Positions 53,120 to 60,986 of a stretch of DNA of 64,000 bases are shown here, in pieces. The stretch spans positions 62,001 through 126,000 of the forward strand of contig NZ_JADLQO010000005.1 in the NCBI RefSeq assembly GCF_015477775.1. Direction: 5' to 3'. Made by a program: the position numbers and the translations under genes. The first letter of the stretch is position 1; each line of letters starts with the position of its first letter. The notes under the pieces were generated by a model. That model ran no database searches. It worked only from the letters and a program-made list of their open reading frames with translations, and was not told the origin of the DNA. Source of the stretch: Nocardia abscessus (GTDB lineage: Bacteria > Actinomycetota > Actinomycetes > Mycobacteriales > Mycobacteriaceae).

Positions 53120-54495
53120 CGACGCCAGGAGCCACTCCGCCGCCCGGCGCCGATCCGCTGGATCCGACAGTTCTGGAATTGCTGCGGGGCAGCGCTCTCG
53201 CGCCCATGCTGGACATGCCGGTGAACGATGTCCTGCACAGCATGGGTTTACCGCACCTGCCGGAAGTCCCGGCCTTCGTGCAGTTGCCGGACCTGCCACC
53301 GCTGCCCGCGATCGATCTCGGCGCGCTCATGCGCCCGCTGACCGAGCTGGCCTCCGCGTTCGGCACCGGGCAACTCGGCGCGCCCGCTCCCGCGCCCGCA
53401 CAGGCCGGTGCTGCCGCCGCGCCGCCTGCGCCACCGGTCGACCCGACCCAGTTGCTGCAGAACGTGTCCACCGTGATGCAGACCGTGATGCAGGTCGGCT
53501 CGTCGCTGGTGCAGACCTTGATGACGGTCTGGCAGGGCATGGCGGCGATGGAGGCCGCGAAGAAGGCCGGTGAGGCGCAGACCGACGCGGACAAGCTGGC
53601 CGCGCAGAGCACTCAGGAGAAGTCGGTGCTCGTCAACGCGGCGGGCAGCGTCTTCACGGGCGCGGGCCTGATGTCGGCGGTGGTGGCGAAGTTCTCCACC
53701 ACCATGGCGTTCGCGCCGCTGCTGGCGGCTTCGCCGGGCGGACAGGGATTCCTGGTCGCCTCCGCGATCGAGGCGATGACCGAGGCACTGGCGATCACCG
53801 CCAAGACGAAGGCCGAAATGGTCGGGCACAGCGCGACCATGACGCAGGCCGGGCAGAAGGTTCCGATCACCAACGCGCCGACGGGTGTGAAGTCGGCCGA
53901 ACAGCTGACCCAGCTGATGAGCATGATCACGCCGCTGATCAGCACGGCGGGCCAGGTGGTTCAGTCGCTGGGGCAGCTGGCGGCGGCGAATCCGTCGCTG
54001 CTCGCGCCGAAACCCATCGCGGGCCCTGGCGTGCACGAGGGCACGGGTGAGCCGGGAGAAGGCAACGAAGGCAAAGAGGGTTCGGCCGCGGGCGGTTCCG
54101 GTGGAGCCGGCGGTATCGGCAGTGGGATCGGTGCGATCGCCGCGGCCGCCACCCCGCTGAATCCATGGCCGGGAACCCGCGTCGCCGGTGGATCGCTCGG
54201 CGGCATCGGCGCCCCGGGAGCTGTCGGTACCGGCACGGGGACGTCGTCCGCGGCGTCCACCGCCGCGACGAGCACCGGCGCGACCGGCACCGGCTACATG
54301 CCGATGGGCGCCGGGGCGATGGGCGCGGGCCTGGCCCGCGAGGGTGAATCGACCACCGAGGCGTTGCGCGGCCAGATGGTCACCGGCCAGCACGGCGACG
54401 AGGTGGTCGGCCGGATCGAAGGGGTCTCGCTGCCGGTGGTCGGCGCGGCCGACACGACATCGGAACCACCGCCGGATAAGGAACTCACGCTCTGA
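53116..54495 (+). CDS. EspA-like ESX substrate
   Basis: 459 residues. After a Pro-rich start comes a long helical hairpin with VMQTVMQVGSSLVQTLMTVWQGMAAME (Trp-Gln-Gly turn) and a second helical pair (SVFTGAGLMSAVVAKFSTTM, AEQLTQLMSMITPLISTAGQ). The C-terminal third is Gly/Ala/Thr-rich and disordered. The gene is translationally coupled to the EspC-like gene, which parallels espC/espA. The assignment is by architecture and context; it could also be called PPE-like. Confidence 0.6.
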   Translation: MTTPGATPPPGADPLDPTVLELLRGSALAPMLDMPVNDVLHSMGLPHLPEVPAFVQLPDLPPLPAIDLGALMRPLTELASAFGTGQLGAPAPAPAQAGAAAAPPAPPVDPTQLLQNVSTVMQTVMQVGSSLVQTLMTVWQGMAAMEAAKKAGEAQTDADKLAAQSTQEKSVLVNAAGSVFTGAGLMSAVVAKFSTTMAFAPLLAASPGGQGFLVASAIEAMTEALAITAKTKAEMVGHSATMTQAGQKVPITNAPTGVKSAEQLTQLMSMITPLISTAGQVVQSLGQLAAANPSLLAPKPIAGPGVHEGTGEPGEGNEGKEGSAAGGSGGAGGIGSGIGAIAAAATPLNPWPGTRVAGGSLGGIGAPGAVGTGTGTSSAASTAATSTGATGTGYMPMGAGAMGAGLAREGESTTEALRGQMVTGQHGDEVVGRIEGVSLPVVGAADTTSEPPPDKELTL

Positions 54496-54527
54496 CGCGG
54501 GTGCCGAGCAGTACACAGGAGGGTCTC

Positions 54528-54869
54528 ATGAGTGACGCGAGGGGTGACGTGTACGACAGCGTGCAATTCGACGCGGTCACGGCGGGTAAGGCGTCGTCCG
54601 GGCTGGACGCGCTCGCCGACCGGTTGGCGGCGGATCTGCGCTCCGCCGAGGAAGCGTTGACCGTCGTCCCCGCGGGCGGCGACGAGGTTTCCGGCCGGGC
54701 CGCGCAGACCGCGAACGACGTGGCGTCGTCGTATCTGGCGAGCGCGCAGGCCAGCGTGCACGAGATGCGCAAGCTGGCGGCCACGTTGCGGCTGCACTCG
54801 AACCAGTTCGACGGCATGGAATCCGCCAACATCGCGGATTTCGACACCACGGGCGGCCGGTCCGTCTGA
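54528..54869 (+). CDS. PE-family-like protein
   Basis: 113 residues. GGDEVSGRAAQTAND, YLASAQASVHEMRKLAATL and SNQFDGMESANIADFD follow the PE domain pattern (DEVSxLxAxxF, YQAVSAQAAAIHEMF, YAATEAAN). AGGAGGG lies five bases before the ATG. It precedes a PPE-like gene by 43 bases, as in PE/PPE operons. PE and PPE proteins form a heterodimer bound by EspG. Confidence 0.75.
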   Translation: MSDARGDVYDSVQFDAVTAGKASSGLDALADRLAADLRSAEEALTVVPAGGDEVSGRAAQTANDVASSYLASAQASVHEMRKLAATLRLHSNQFDGMESANIADFDTTGGRSV

Positions 54870-54912
54870 TCGGCTCCCGCGTCGTCGAGCAACCGAAAGG
54901 TCGTCCCCAGCA

Positions 54913-55899
54913 ATGATCGAACCACCGCAGCCAGGTTTCACCGGCGTGGTGTGGACCGCGCGACCGCCCGAGCGGCTCGCGCGCGACCTCACCACGGGGC
55001 CGGGCGCCGTGCCGATGGCCGAGGCCGTCACCGCATGGTCGCGCCTGGCCGCGTCGTTCGGCGCCGCTGTGGTCGAGTACGAGAAGGTGCTCGCGGACAT
55101 GCGCGGCGCCTGGCAGTCGGGGCGCAGCGACGAAGTGATCCACCGGGTGACGACCCTGCGGGACTGGCTGGTCGACGCGGCCGCGGCGGCGGCGGCCAAC
55201 GCCGCCCGGTTCCAGGCCCAGGTCACCGCGTACGAGATCGCCCGTCTCGCGATGCCGAACACCGCTGACCTCGAAGCCATCCAGCAGGTCCAGCGCACGC
55301 TCGAGTCGATGAGCGGGATGCTCGGCGCACCGATCCGGGCGGTCGCGGCGCAGACCGACGCCGACGAGGACATGGCGAAGGCGGTGGCCTCTCGGGTCAT
55401 GCAGAACTACGAAATGGCCACCGAACCGCTGGCCGTGCCGTGGCAGCACCAGCAGCCGCCCGTGGTGGCGCCGGACCAGGCGCTGACCGCCGAACGCACC
55501 GCGTCACCGGCCGAGGTCGCGAAATCGACTGCGGCGCCGTACGGTGCCGTGCCGATCGGGATGGTGCCCGTCCAGGCGATGCCACGGGTGCCCACCGCCT
55601 ACCGCGCACCGGTGTACGCCCAGTCGGCCGTGACGTCCGAAGTGGTGCCGCGCGCGACGCCGGTACCGACGGTGAGCGCAGGCCAGCCGGCCCCGATCGC
55701 TCCAGGCGCCATGGGTTCCGCCGGGGCTGCGCAGGATTCGGCTCGATTTCCTCGCGCGGGCCTCCCGGGAGAAGTGAGCGACCAGATCGGGGCCGACGGC
55801 GAAATCCAGGCGGCGCCCGCGGTACTCGGCGGTGCGGAGCCCGCCGCTCGCGCCGTGGCGCCGGCGGAAACCCGGCCGGAGACGGGAGGCGCGCAGTGA
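54913..55899 (+). CDS. PPE-family-like protein
   Basis: 328 residues. The first 125 or so resemble a PPE domain: PPERLARDLTTGPGAVPMAEA, AWSRLAASFGAAVVEYEKVL, GAWQSGRSDE (Trp67 turn), TLRDWLVDAAAAAAANAARF and AYEIARLAMPNTADLEAIQ. The C-terminal 160 residues are Pro/Ala-rich and disordered. It directly follows the PE-like gene and its stop overlaps the second espG start (GTGA). Confidence 0.75.
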   Translation: MIEPPQPGFTGVVWTARPPERLARDLTTGPGAVPMAEAVTAWSRLAASFGAAVVEYEKVLADMRGAWQSGRSDEVIHRVTTLRDWLVDAAAAAAANAARFQAQVTAYEIARLAMPNTADLEAIQQVQRTLESMSGMLGAPIRAVAAQTDADEDMAKAVASRVMQNYEMATEPLAVPWQHQQPPVVAPDQALTAERTASPAEVAKSTAAPYGAVPIGMVPVQAMPRVPTAYRAPVYAQSAVTSEVVPRATPVPTVSAGQPAPIAPGAMGSAGAAQDSARFPRAGLPGEVSDQIGADGEIQAAPAVLGGAEPAARAVAPAETRPETGGAQ

Positions 55900-56687
55900 C
55901 GTCACTGACGAACGACGCCTTGCTCGTCGTCGCCGAACGGCTCGGGGTGCAGACGCTGCCGTTGGCGTTGTCGGTGGGACCGCAACAAGATTCGATCGAG
56001 GAATACCGTGCCGCCCAGGAACGCGCGGAAGCCGGTTTGGTCGGTGACGGTGTGCTCGACATGGAGGGCGAAGTCGAGCCGGAACTGGCCGGCGCGCTGT
56101 TCGTCCTGGCCCAGCCGGATCGCGAGCTGGTCGCCCGCATCTACACCGAAGACGGTTCGCGCCGCCTCTGTTTGGCGCGTCGCGGAGAACAGCACGCGCT
56201 CGCCGTGCGCTCGGGCGACAGTTTCGAGGTGGAGTCGATCTGGGCCGACGGCTCGGAGGTGTCGCTGGCTCGTCCGCTGCTGGCGGCGCTCGGGCCGTGC
56301 GAGCCCGCCGAGATCGCCGGATTCAGCGCTCCGGCCGCCGAACTGGCCGACCGGCTGGACACGGCCGAAGGCTCCAGCGGATACGCCGACGCGATGTACG
56401 CCGTCGGCGTCGGCGAACGCTACGCCGCCGTGCTCGGACTGGCGTTCGGCTCCTGCCGCGCCTACGCCGAAATCGTGGCCTATACCCACCAGGACGGGCT
56501 GACCAGCCGGGCGCCCGGCGCGGTGGTGGTGTACGACACCGGCCGGGGGCGCATCGTCGTCGCTCCCACGGTCTCGCCGGATCAGCAGATCTGGTCGACG
56601 GTCACGACGGGCACCGACCACCGGGTGACTCAGGCGGTCGCCACATTGCTGGAAGGGCTGCCCGGGGGGAGGTGGCTGCCACCGTAG
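55896..56687 (+). CDS. espG: ESX secretion-associated protein EspG (second copy)
   Basis: 263 residues. LTNDALLVVAERLGVQTLPLAL, LAGALFVLAQPDRELVARIY, RLCLARRGEQHALAVRSGD and the C-terminal VVVYDTGRGRIVVAPTVSPD fit the EspG family closely. GGGAGG precedes the GTG by about six bases. Placed right after PE/PPE-like genes, it is the expected chaperone for them. Confidence 0.85.
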   Translation: MTSLTNDALLVVAERLGVQTLPLALSVGPQQDSIEEYRAAQERAEAGLVGDGVLDMEGEVEPELAGALFVLAQPDRELVARIYTEDGSRRLCLARRGEQHALAVRSGDSFEVESIWADGSEVSLARPLLAALGPCEPAEIAGFSAPAAELADRLDTAEGSSGYADAMYAVGVGERYAAVLGLAFGSCRAYAEIVAYTHQDGLTSRAPGAVVVYDTGRGRIVVAPTVSPDQQIWSTVTTGTDHRVTQAVATLLEGLPGGRWLPP

Positions 56688-56724
56688 CTCTCGGGTCGCA
56701 AGTAACTCGGTTGCCTCACTGCTC

Positions 56725-56747
56725 GGTGAGATCGTCCGGATCTCACC
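56725..56747 (+). promoter_or_regulatory. 9-bp hairpin upstream of the esx pair
   Basis: GGTGAGATC (56725-56733) pairs perfectly with GATCTCACC (56739-56747) around GTCCG, 30 bases before the EsxB-like start. It may protect or process the mRNA so that the esx pair is expressed above espG. Confidence 0.45.
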
Positions 56748-56777
56748 ACCACAAGTTCTGACGGAAGGATCAACGAT

Positions 56778-57083
56778 ATGTCTTACACAACTCTCGGCGA
56801 CGGCTCGGGGCAGACCTACGGTGTCGAAGAGGGCGGCATCGACAGCGTCGTCAGCCGCATGGAGGATTCGATCTCCACCCTCCGCACCTCGATCAACCAG
56901 ATCGATGAGTCGGTGCAGGCCGTCGCGCGCGGCTGGCAGGGTGACGCCCACCGCGAATTCAACACCGCGGCCACCGATTGGCACGACGAGGTCACCGCGC
57001 TCAACGGCAAGCTCGACCGGCTCTCGCAGGCCGTGACTTCGGGCAAGAACACCATCGTCGGCTCCGACCAGGGCGGTCTGTGA
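56778..57083 (+). CDS. EsxB-like WXG100 protein
   Basis: 101 residues, the WXG100 length, with two helices and the turn Trp53-Gln-Gly (ARGWQGDAHREF). The second helix is TDWHDEVTALNGKLDRLSQAV. GGAAGGA lies upstream of the ATG. It pairs with the next gene as the secreted Esx heterodimer. No C-terminal YxxxD is evident. Whether it corresponds to EsxB or EsxG depends on the ESX class, which is unresolved. Confidence 0.88.
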   Translation: MSYTTLGDGSGQTYGVEEGGIDSVVSRMEDSISTLRTSINQIDESVQAVARGWQGDAHREFNTAATDWHDEVTALNGKLDRLSQAVTSGKNTIVGSDQGGL

Positions 57084-57087
57084 CACC

Positions 57088-57106
57088 TGGACGGTGTTGC
57101 CGTCCA
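57088..57106 (+). promoter_or_regulatory. 7-bp hairpin between the two esx genes
   Basis: TGGACGG (57088-57094) pairs with CCGTCCA (57100-57106) around TGTTG, four bases after the EsxB-like stop. Together with the hairpin at 56725 it brackets the EsxB-like gene, which would fit mRNA stabilisation. Confidence 0.4.
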
Positions 57107-57143
57107 ACCGGATCGCCATCCTCACGACCAGAAGGAAACACCA

Positions 57144-57437
57144 ATGACGATCAAGTACAACTCGCCCGCCATCACCGAGATGGTCGGTGACCTCAACCAG
57201 TACGGCTCCAACATGAAGGCGCAGATCGACGAGCTCAACGGCGCCGCGGCCGCGTTCCGCGAGAACCTGCAGGGTGAGCAGGCGGTCACGAACTTCGACA
57301 CCGCGCACCGGAACCTGACCACCGAGCTGGAGGACACCCTCCAGAAGCTGGACAACCTCGCCGCCAAGGTGGAGAACGCGCTCGGTCGCGCCATCGAGGC
57401 CGACGGCAAGGTCGGCGACGGTTTCGCCGCTTTCTGA
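57144..57437 (+). CDS. EsxA/EsxH-like WXG100 protein with Leu in place of Trp
   Basis: 97 residues. IKYNSPAITEMVGDLNQYGSN resembles the start of EsxH ([20 protein letters not shown]). The turn reads Leu42-Gln-Gly44 (ENLQGEQAVTNF), so the signature Trp is missing, as it is in EsxG-type partners. AGAAGGAAA precedes the ATG. It is followed by a strong terminator. Confidence 0.85.
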   Translation: MTIKYNSPAITEMVGDLNQYGSNMKAQIDELNGAAAAFRENLQGEQAVTNFDTAHRNLTTELEDTLQKLDNLAAKVENALGRAIEADGKVGDGFAAF

Positions 57438-57450
57438 TCGCGCAGACCGA

Positions 57451-57488
57451 CGGCCGGCTGGAACGGTAAGGGTTCCAGCCGGCCGTTT
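57451..57488 (+). terminator. strong intrinsic terminator after the esx pair
   Basis: CGGCCGGCTGGAAC (57451-57464) pairs with GTTCCAGCCGGCCG (57472-57485), a 14-bp perfect stem with a 7-base loop followed by TTT. It ends the plus-strand ESX operon and, lying 15 bases from the eccE stop, may serve both strands. Confidence 0.85.
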
Positions 57489-57502
57489 CGTGTATCCGCC
57501 GG

Positions 57503-59290
57503 TTATCGCGCCGCCAGCGACTCCCCGATGTAGTGCATCTCGTCCGGAGTGGTGACCATGAGCACCGTCGCGCTGCGTGCGGCCGTGCGCACCGTGATCC
57601 GGTTGGGCGCCTGTGGATCCTGGACCAGCGTGACGTCCGCGTCGACCGACGTGCCGGGATCGTCCGGCCGCCGCACGTGCACGATCGTCGCGCCGCCGGC
57701 GTGTGCGATCGGCGGGATGCCGTCGAAGACCAGCACCGTGGTGCTCGGATAGGGCGCGGCGGGCGGCGGCGGGGGAGCAGGCGGGTGATAGCTCGCGCCC
57801 GCGGCTCGTGGCGCGATCGAAAGTACGTGTGGCGCGTTGAGATTCGCCACCATGGTGTGCCACGCCTCGGGCCGGGCGGTGTGCACGATGGCGTGTGCGC
57901 CGAGCGCGGTGGCGCGCAGGATCACTTGCTGGGCCAGGTCCAGGTTGCCGATCACCTCGAGGTGCCGGGTGCCGTCGCCGATCAATGGCACCGCGATGCC
58001 CTGTCCGCGCTCGTCGGCGCCGATCAGCTGACCGCAACCAGCGGTCGGCACCGCGAACCCGGCGAGCGCGTCCAGGGTGCCGCGATAGGCGATGTCACTG
58101 CCCCAGCGGCCCGCGAAACCGATAGGCAAGGTGTCCAGGAGGATTCGCAGCTGGTTGCCGACCAGTTCACGCAGTCCGGGCAGCGGCGGCTGCTCCGGCG
58201 GCGCGACGGTGTCGAAGCGGACGATGGCGTTGAGCACCACGGTGTCGGCGAGATCGGCGTGTCGATCATGACGGCTCGCGCCCGGCCGCAAGCGCAACGT
58301 CACCGTGGTGGACAGGCTGGGCACCGCCCAGATGTCGGCCAGTCCGCGCGGGCCGATCATGTCGGCCGCGATCTGGTACTGAGTGAGGAATCGTCCTTGG
58401 AACTCCAGCGATTTCGGCGATTCGGTGAGCTGGTCGACATCGAAGCCATGGGTGAGCTGGCGCACGGCGGTGTTCATTTCGGTGGCGGTCAGCACCGAGG
58501 CGGCGATGTCGTGGGCGGCGAGCCGGTTGGCGACCCGGCGGGTGGCGATGATCGCGGTACGCAGCGCGCCGCTGCTGCCGCCGCCGCGGTTGTCCACCGC
58601 CTCGGCGTTGGCCAGCGGATCCATCCGCAGCACGAGCCAGCAGGTGCGGTGCGCGATAGCGGGCAGCGGGCCGAGTATGCGGTCGTAGAGCTGGGCGGCG
58701 ACACCGGTGCCCGCAGTGCGCGCACCGGTGCTCACCACATCGATGCCGGCCAGGGTCAGATCGAATTGATCCAGGCAGCGGGCGATTTCGGGGAGCGGGA
58801 GCAACTGGTCGGTGCTCAGCGAACCGCGATCGAGCAGCGTCAGCGTGTCGGGCGGCGGATCGATCCGGAGCATGGTGAGCAGCAGATCGCCGTCCCAGCG
58901 CACGCCGTAACCGCCGCCCTCGGCGAGCGGCACGTCGAGGGCCGGTGCTTGCGCGAGGCGTTCGGCCGGGCGCAGGCCCTGGCGGCGGCGGGCGATCGCG
59001 CTGCCGACGCGTTCGGCGGGCGTACGGCCACCGATCGGTGCGAGACCGGCGAGCCCGACCACCGCGCCCGCGGCACACGCGCCCCAGATCGAATCGCTGA
59101 GCGCGAGAACAATCCAGGCGACGGCGGCGGCGAGTAACGCGACGGGCACGATCACGCGCAGTGGAAAAATTCGAAACAACCAGAATTCCGGATCCCGCAA
59201 TGTGTCGTAGGCCGACCGGCGTCGAATTCCCGGCTCCGGCGCATCCGAAATTTCGCTGCCGGTTTGTTCGCCGTTCATCGTCTCGTCCAC
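57503..59290 (-). CDS. eccE: type VII secretion protein EccE
   Basis: 595 residues. Two N-terminal membrane segments (about residues 40-85: FPLRVIVPVALLAAAVAWIVLAL, then GAVVGLAGLAPIGG) and a long cytosolic or cell-envelope domain with GVRWDGDLLLTMLRI, WLVLRMDPLANAEAV and RWGSDIAYRGTLDALAG-type segments usual for EccE. EccE is the peripheral subunit of the ESX membrane complex. The start may be GTG at 59290 or ATG at 59278. It is transcribed convergently with the esx operon and divergently from eccB. Confidence 0.85.
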   Translation of the reverse strand: MDETMNGEQTGSEISDAPEPGIRRRSAYDTLRDPEFWLFRIFPLRVIVPVALLAAAVAWIVLALSDSIWGACAAGAVVGLAGLAPIGGRTPAERVGSAIARRRQGLRPAERLAQAPALDVPLAEGGGYGVRWDGDLLLTMLRIDPPPDTLTLLDRGSLSTDQLLPLPEIARCLDQFDLTLAGIDVVSTGARTAGTGVAAQLYDRILGPLPAIAHRTCWLVLRMDPLANAEAVDNRGGGSSGALRTAIIATRRVANRLAAHDIAASVLTATEMNTAVRQLTHGFDVDQLTESPKSLEFQGRFLTQYQIAADMIGPRGLADIWAVPSLSTTVTLRLRPGASRHDRHADLADTVVLNAIVRFDTVAPPEQPPLPGLRELVGNQLRILLDTLPIGFAGRWGSDIAYRGTLDALAGFAVPTAGCGQLIGADERGQGIAVPLIGDGTRHLEVIGNLDLAQQVILRATALGAHAIVHTARPEAWHTMVANLNAPHVLSIAPRAAGASYHPPAPPPPPAAPYPSTTVLVFDGIPPIAHAGGATIVHVRRPDDPGTSVDADVTLVQDPQAPNRITVRTAARSATVLMVTTPDEMHYIGESLAAR

Positions 59291-59421
59291 AGTTGTTTAT
59301 CCCCTGCCTCGCCCAGCTGCGGCCACCATTGATCGGCTTCGGATTCCATCGGTTCAGGGCCGTCGGAGAATTACGGTACCGTGTCGAAAGAGATGGTGAT
59401 CGATAGCTCGATGGAGACCAC
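59291..59421. promoter_or_regulatory. divergent eccE-eccB intergenic region
   Basis: 131 bp that must contain both promoters. A 10-bp perfect palindrome ACGGTACCGT at 59373-59382 overlaps TACGGT and TACCGT, both of which fit the actinobacterial -10 pattern TAnnnT, one for each direction at most. No clear -35 boxes. Confidence 0.4.
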
Positions 59422-60930
59422 GTGCCTGCACAGCTGACCACCCGCGCCCAGGTGAACGGATATCGATTCCTGTTGCGCAGGCTCGATCACGCACTGGTTC
59501 GTCGCGACGTGCGCATGCTGCACGACCCGATGCGTTCCCAGATTCGCTCGCTGCTGGTCGGCGCGGTGCTCGGGGTGCTCGTGGTGGCCGGCGCCGCGAT
59601 CCTGGCCTTCCTGCGTCCGCAGGGCGCGATCGGCGATGCCCTGATCGTGTCGGGAAAACAGAGCGGCGCGCTGTACGTGGTGGTGCAGCGCGAGGACGGC
59701 GGCAAGACCCTGCATCCGGTGCTGAACCTGGCATCGGCGCGGTTGATCACCGGCGCGAATGCCGAGCCGCACGCGGTGAAGGACGACAAGCTGAACGATC
59801 TGCCGCGTGGAGCGCTGCTCGGCATTCCGGGAGCGCCGGGCGCGTTGCCCGGTTCCGCGCAGGGCAACGACTCGGAGTGGTCACTGTGCGAGACGATTCC
59901 GCTGTCGGAGGGCGGTAGCGCCGCCGCTTCCGCAGGGGCGACGACCACGGTGGTCGCGGGCACGCCCGCGCTCACCGACCGGATCAGGACCGCGGGTCAG
60001 GACGAGGCGCTGCTGGTGCGCCGTGACAAGAAGACCTACCTGGTCTACGACGGCAAGCGCGCCGAGGTGGACCCGGCGAATTCGGTGATGAGCAGGGCAT
60101 TGGAGCTCACCGCGCACCGGCCACGTCCGGTCGGCATCGGATTGCTCGGTGCGACGACGCAGGTGCCCCCGCTGACTCCACCGCAGATCCCGCAGGCTGG
60201 CGAGCGGGGTCCCGGCCCGCTGGCGGATATCCCGGTCGGCGGGGTCATCTCGGTGTCCGGCGTGGGACGGGACGGCAATTCCGCGCTGTTTGTCGTGCTC
60301 GCCGACGGCGTGCAGCCGGTGTCGCCGTTCACCGCACAGGTGATCAGGTACGCCGATTCGCACGGCATGCGGGAGATCGCGACCGTACCGCCCGACGTGC
60401 TGGACCGGGTTCCCGTGGTGCGGCGCTTGCCGATCGACGACTTTCCGGTGCGCAACCCCAAGATCCTGCCCGCCGAGGACGCGCCCGTCACCTGTGTGGC
60501 CTGGGCGAAGTCGCCGGGCACCGCTCCGGCGCAGCGCGAGGACGACGCGGGCGACGGCCCCGGCGAACGCGCGACGGTCGGCCTGCTGGTCGGCACTCGT
60601 CTGCCGATTCCGGAATCCGCGAAACCCGTCGATCTGTCCACCTCCGACGGCGTCGGCGACCGGGTCGACGCGGTCTACCTGGCGCCGGGCTCGGGGGAGT
60701 ATGTCCAGGTGACCGGCATGGAGCCGGGTAGCCCGCGCCGGGGCAGCCTGTTCTACGTCGCCGACACCGGTGTGCGCTACGGCATTCCGGATGCCGCCGC
60801 CGCGAACGTGCTCGGCTTCGGGAACGCCCCGCGCCTCGCACCTTGGGCGATCATCGGCCAGCTGGTCCCCGGGCCCACGCTGTCCGCGCGCGAAGCGCTG
60901 GTAAGTCACGACTCGCTGCCCACGCAATGA
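59422..60930 (+). CDS. eccB: type VII secretion protein EccB
   Basis: 502 residues. The start MPAQLTTRAQVNGYRFLLRR with HALVRRDVRMLHDPMRSQ is the EccB signature. A single membrane segment lies at about residues 42-66 (LLVGAVLGVLVVAGAAILAFL), followed by the extracytoplasmic repeat domain. Cys156 (SLCETIP) and Cys358 (VTCVAWAK) form the conserved disulfide pair. The GTG at 59422 is chosen because GGAG lies upstream and the N-terminus matches. EccB joins EccC, EccD and EccE in the inner-membrane pore. Confidence 0.93.
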   Translation: MPAQLTTRAQVNGYRFLLRRLDHALVRRDVRMLHDPMRSQIRSLLVGAVLGVLVVAGAAILAFLRPQGAIGDALIVSGKQSGALYVVVQREDGGKTLHPVLNLASARLITGANAEPHAVKDDKLNDLPRGALLGIPGAPGALPGSAQGNDSEWSLCETIPLSEGGSAAASAGATTTVVAGTPALTDRIRTAGQDEALLVRRDKKTYLVYDGKRAEVDPANSVMSRALELTAHRPRPVGIGLLGATTQVPPLTPPQIPQAGERGPGPLADIPVGGVISVSGVGRDGNSALFVVLADGVQPVSPFTAQVIRYADSHGMREIATVPPDVLDRVPVVRRLPIDDFPVRNPKILPAEDAPVTCVAWAKSPGTAPAQREDDAGDGPGERATVGLLVGTRLPIPESAKPVDLSTSDGVGDRVDAVYLAPGSGEYVQVTGMEPGSPRRGSLFYVADTGVRYGIPDAAAANVLGFGNAPRLAPWAIIGQLVPGPTLSAREALVSHDSLPTQ

Positions 60931-60934
60931 CGTC

Positions 60935-60960
60935 CGGCGGACCCGGAGCCGGGTCCGCCG
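60935..60960. terminator. hairpin between convergent eccB and eccA
   Basis: CGGCGGACCC (60935-60944) pairs with GGGTCCGCCG (60951-60960) around GGAGCC; two more base pairs are possible inside. It begins four bases after eccB and lies 26 bases from the eccA stop. No U tract. Probably a bidirectional terminator. Confidence 0.7.
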
Positions 60961-60986
60961 AGGCAGCGGGATTCACCGGCTCGGTT

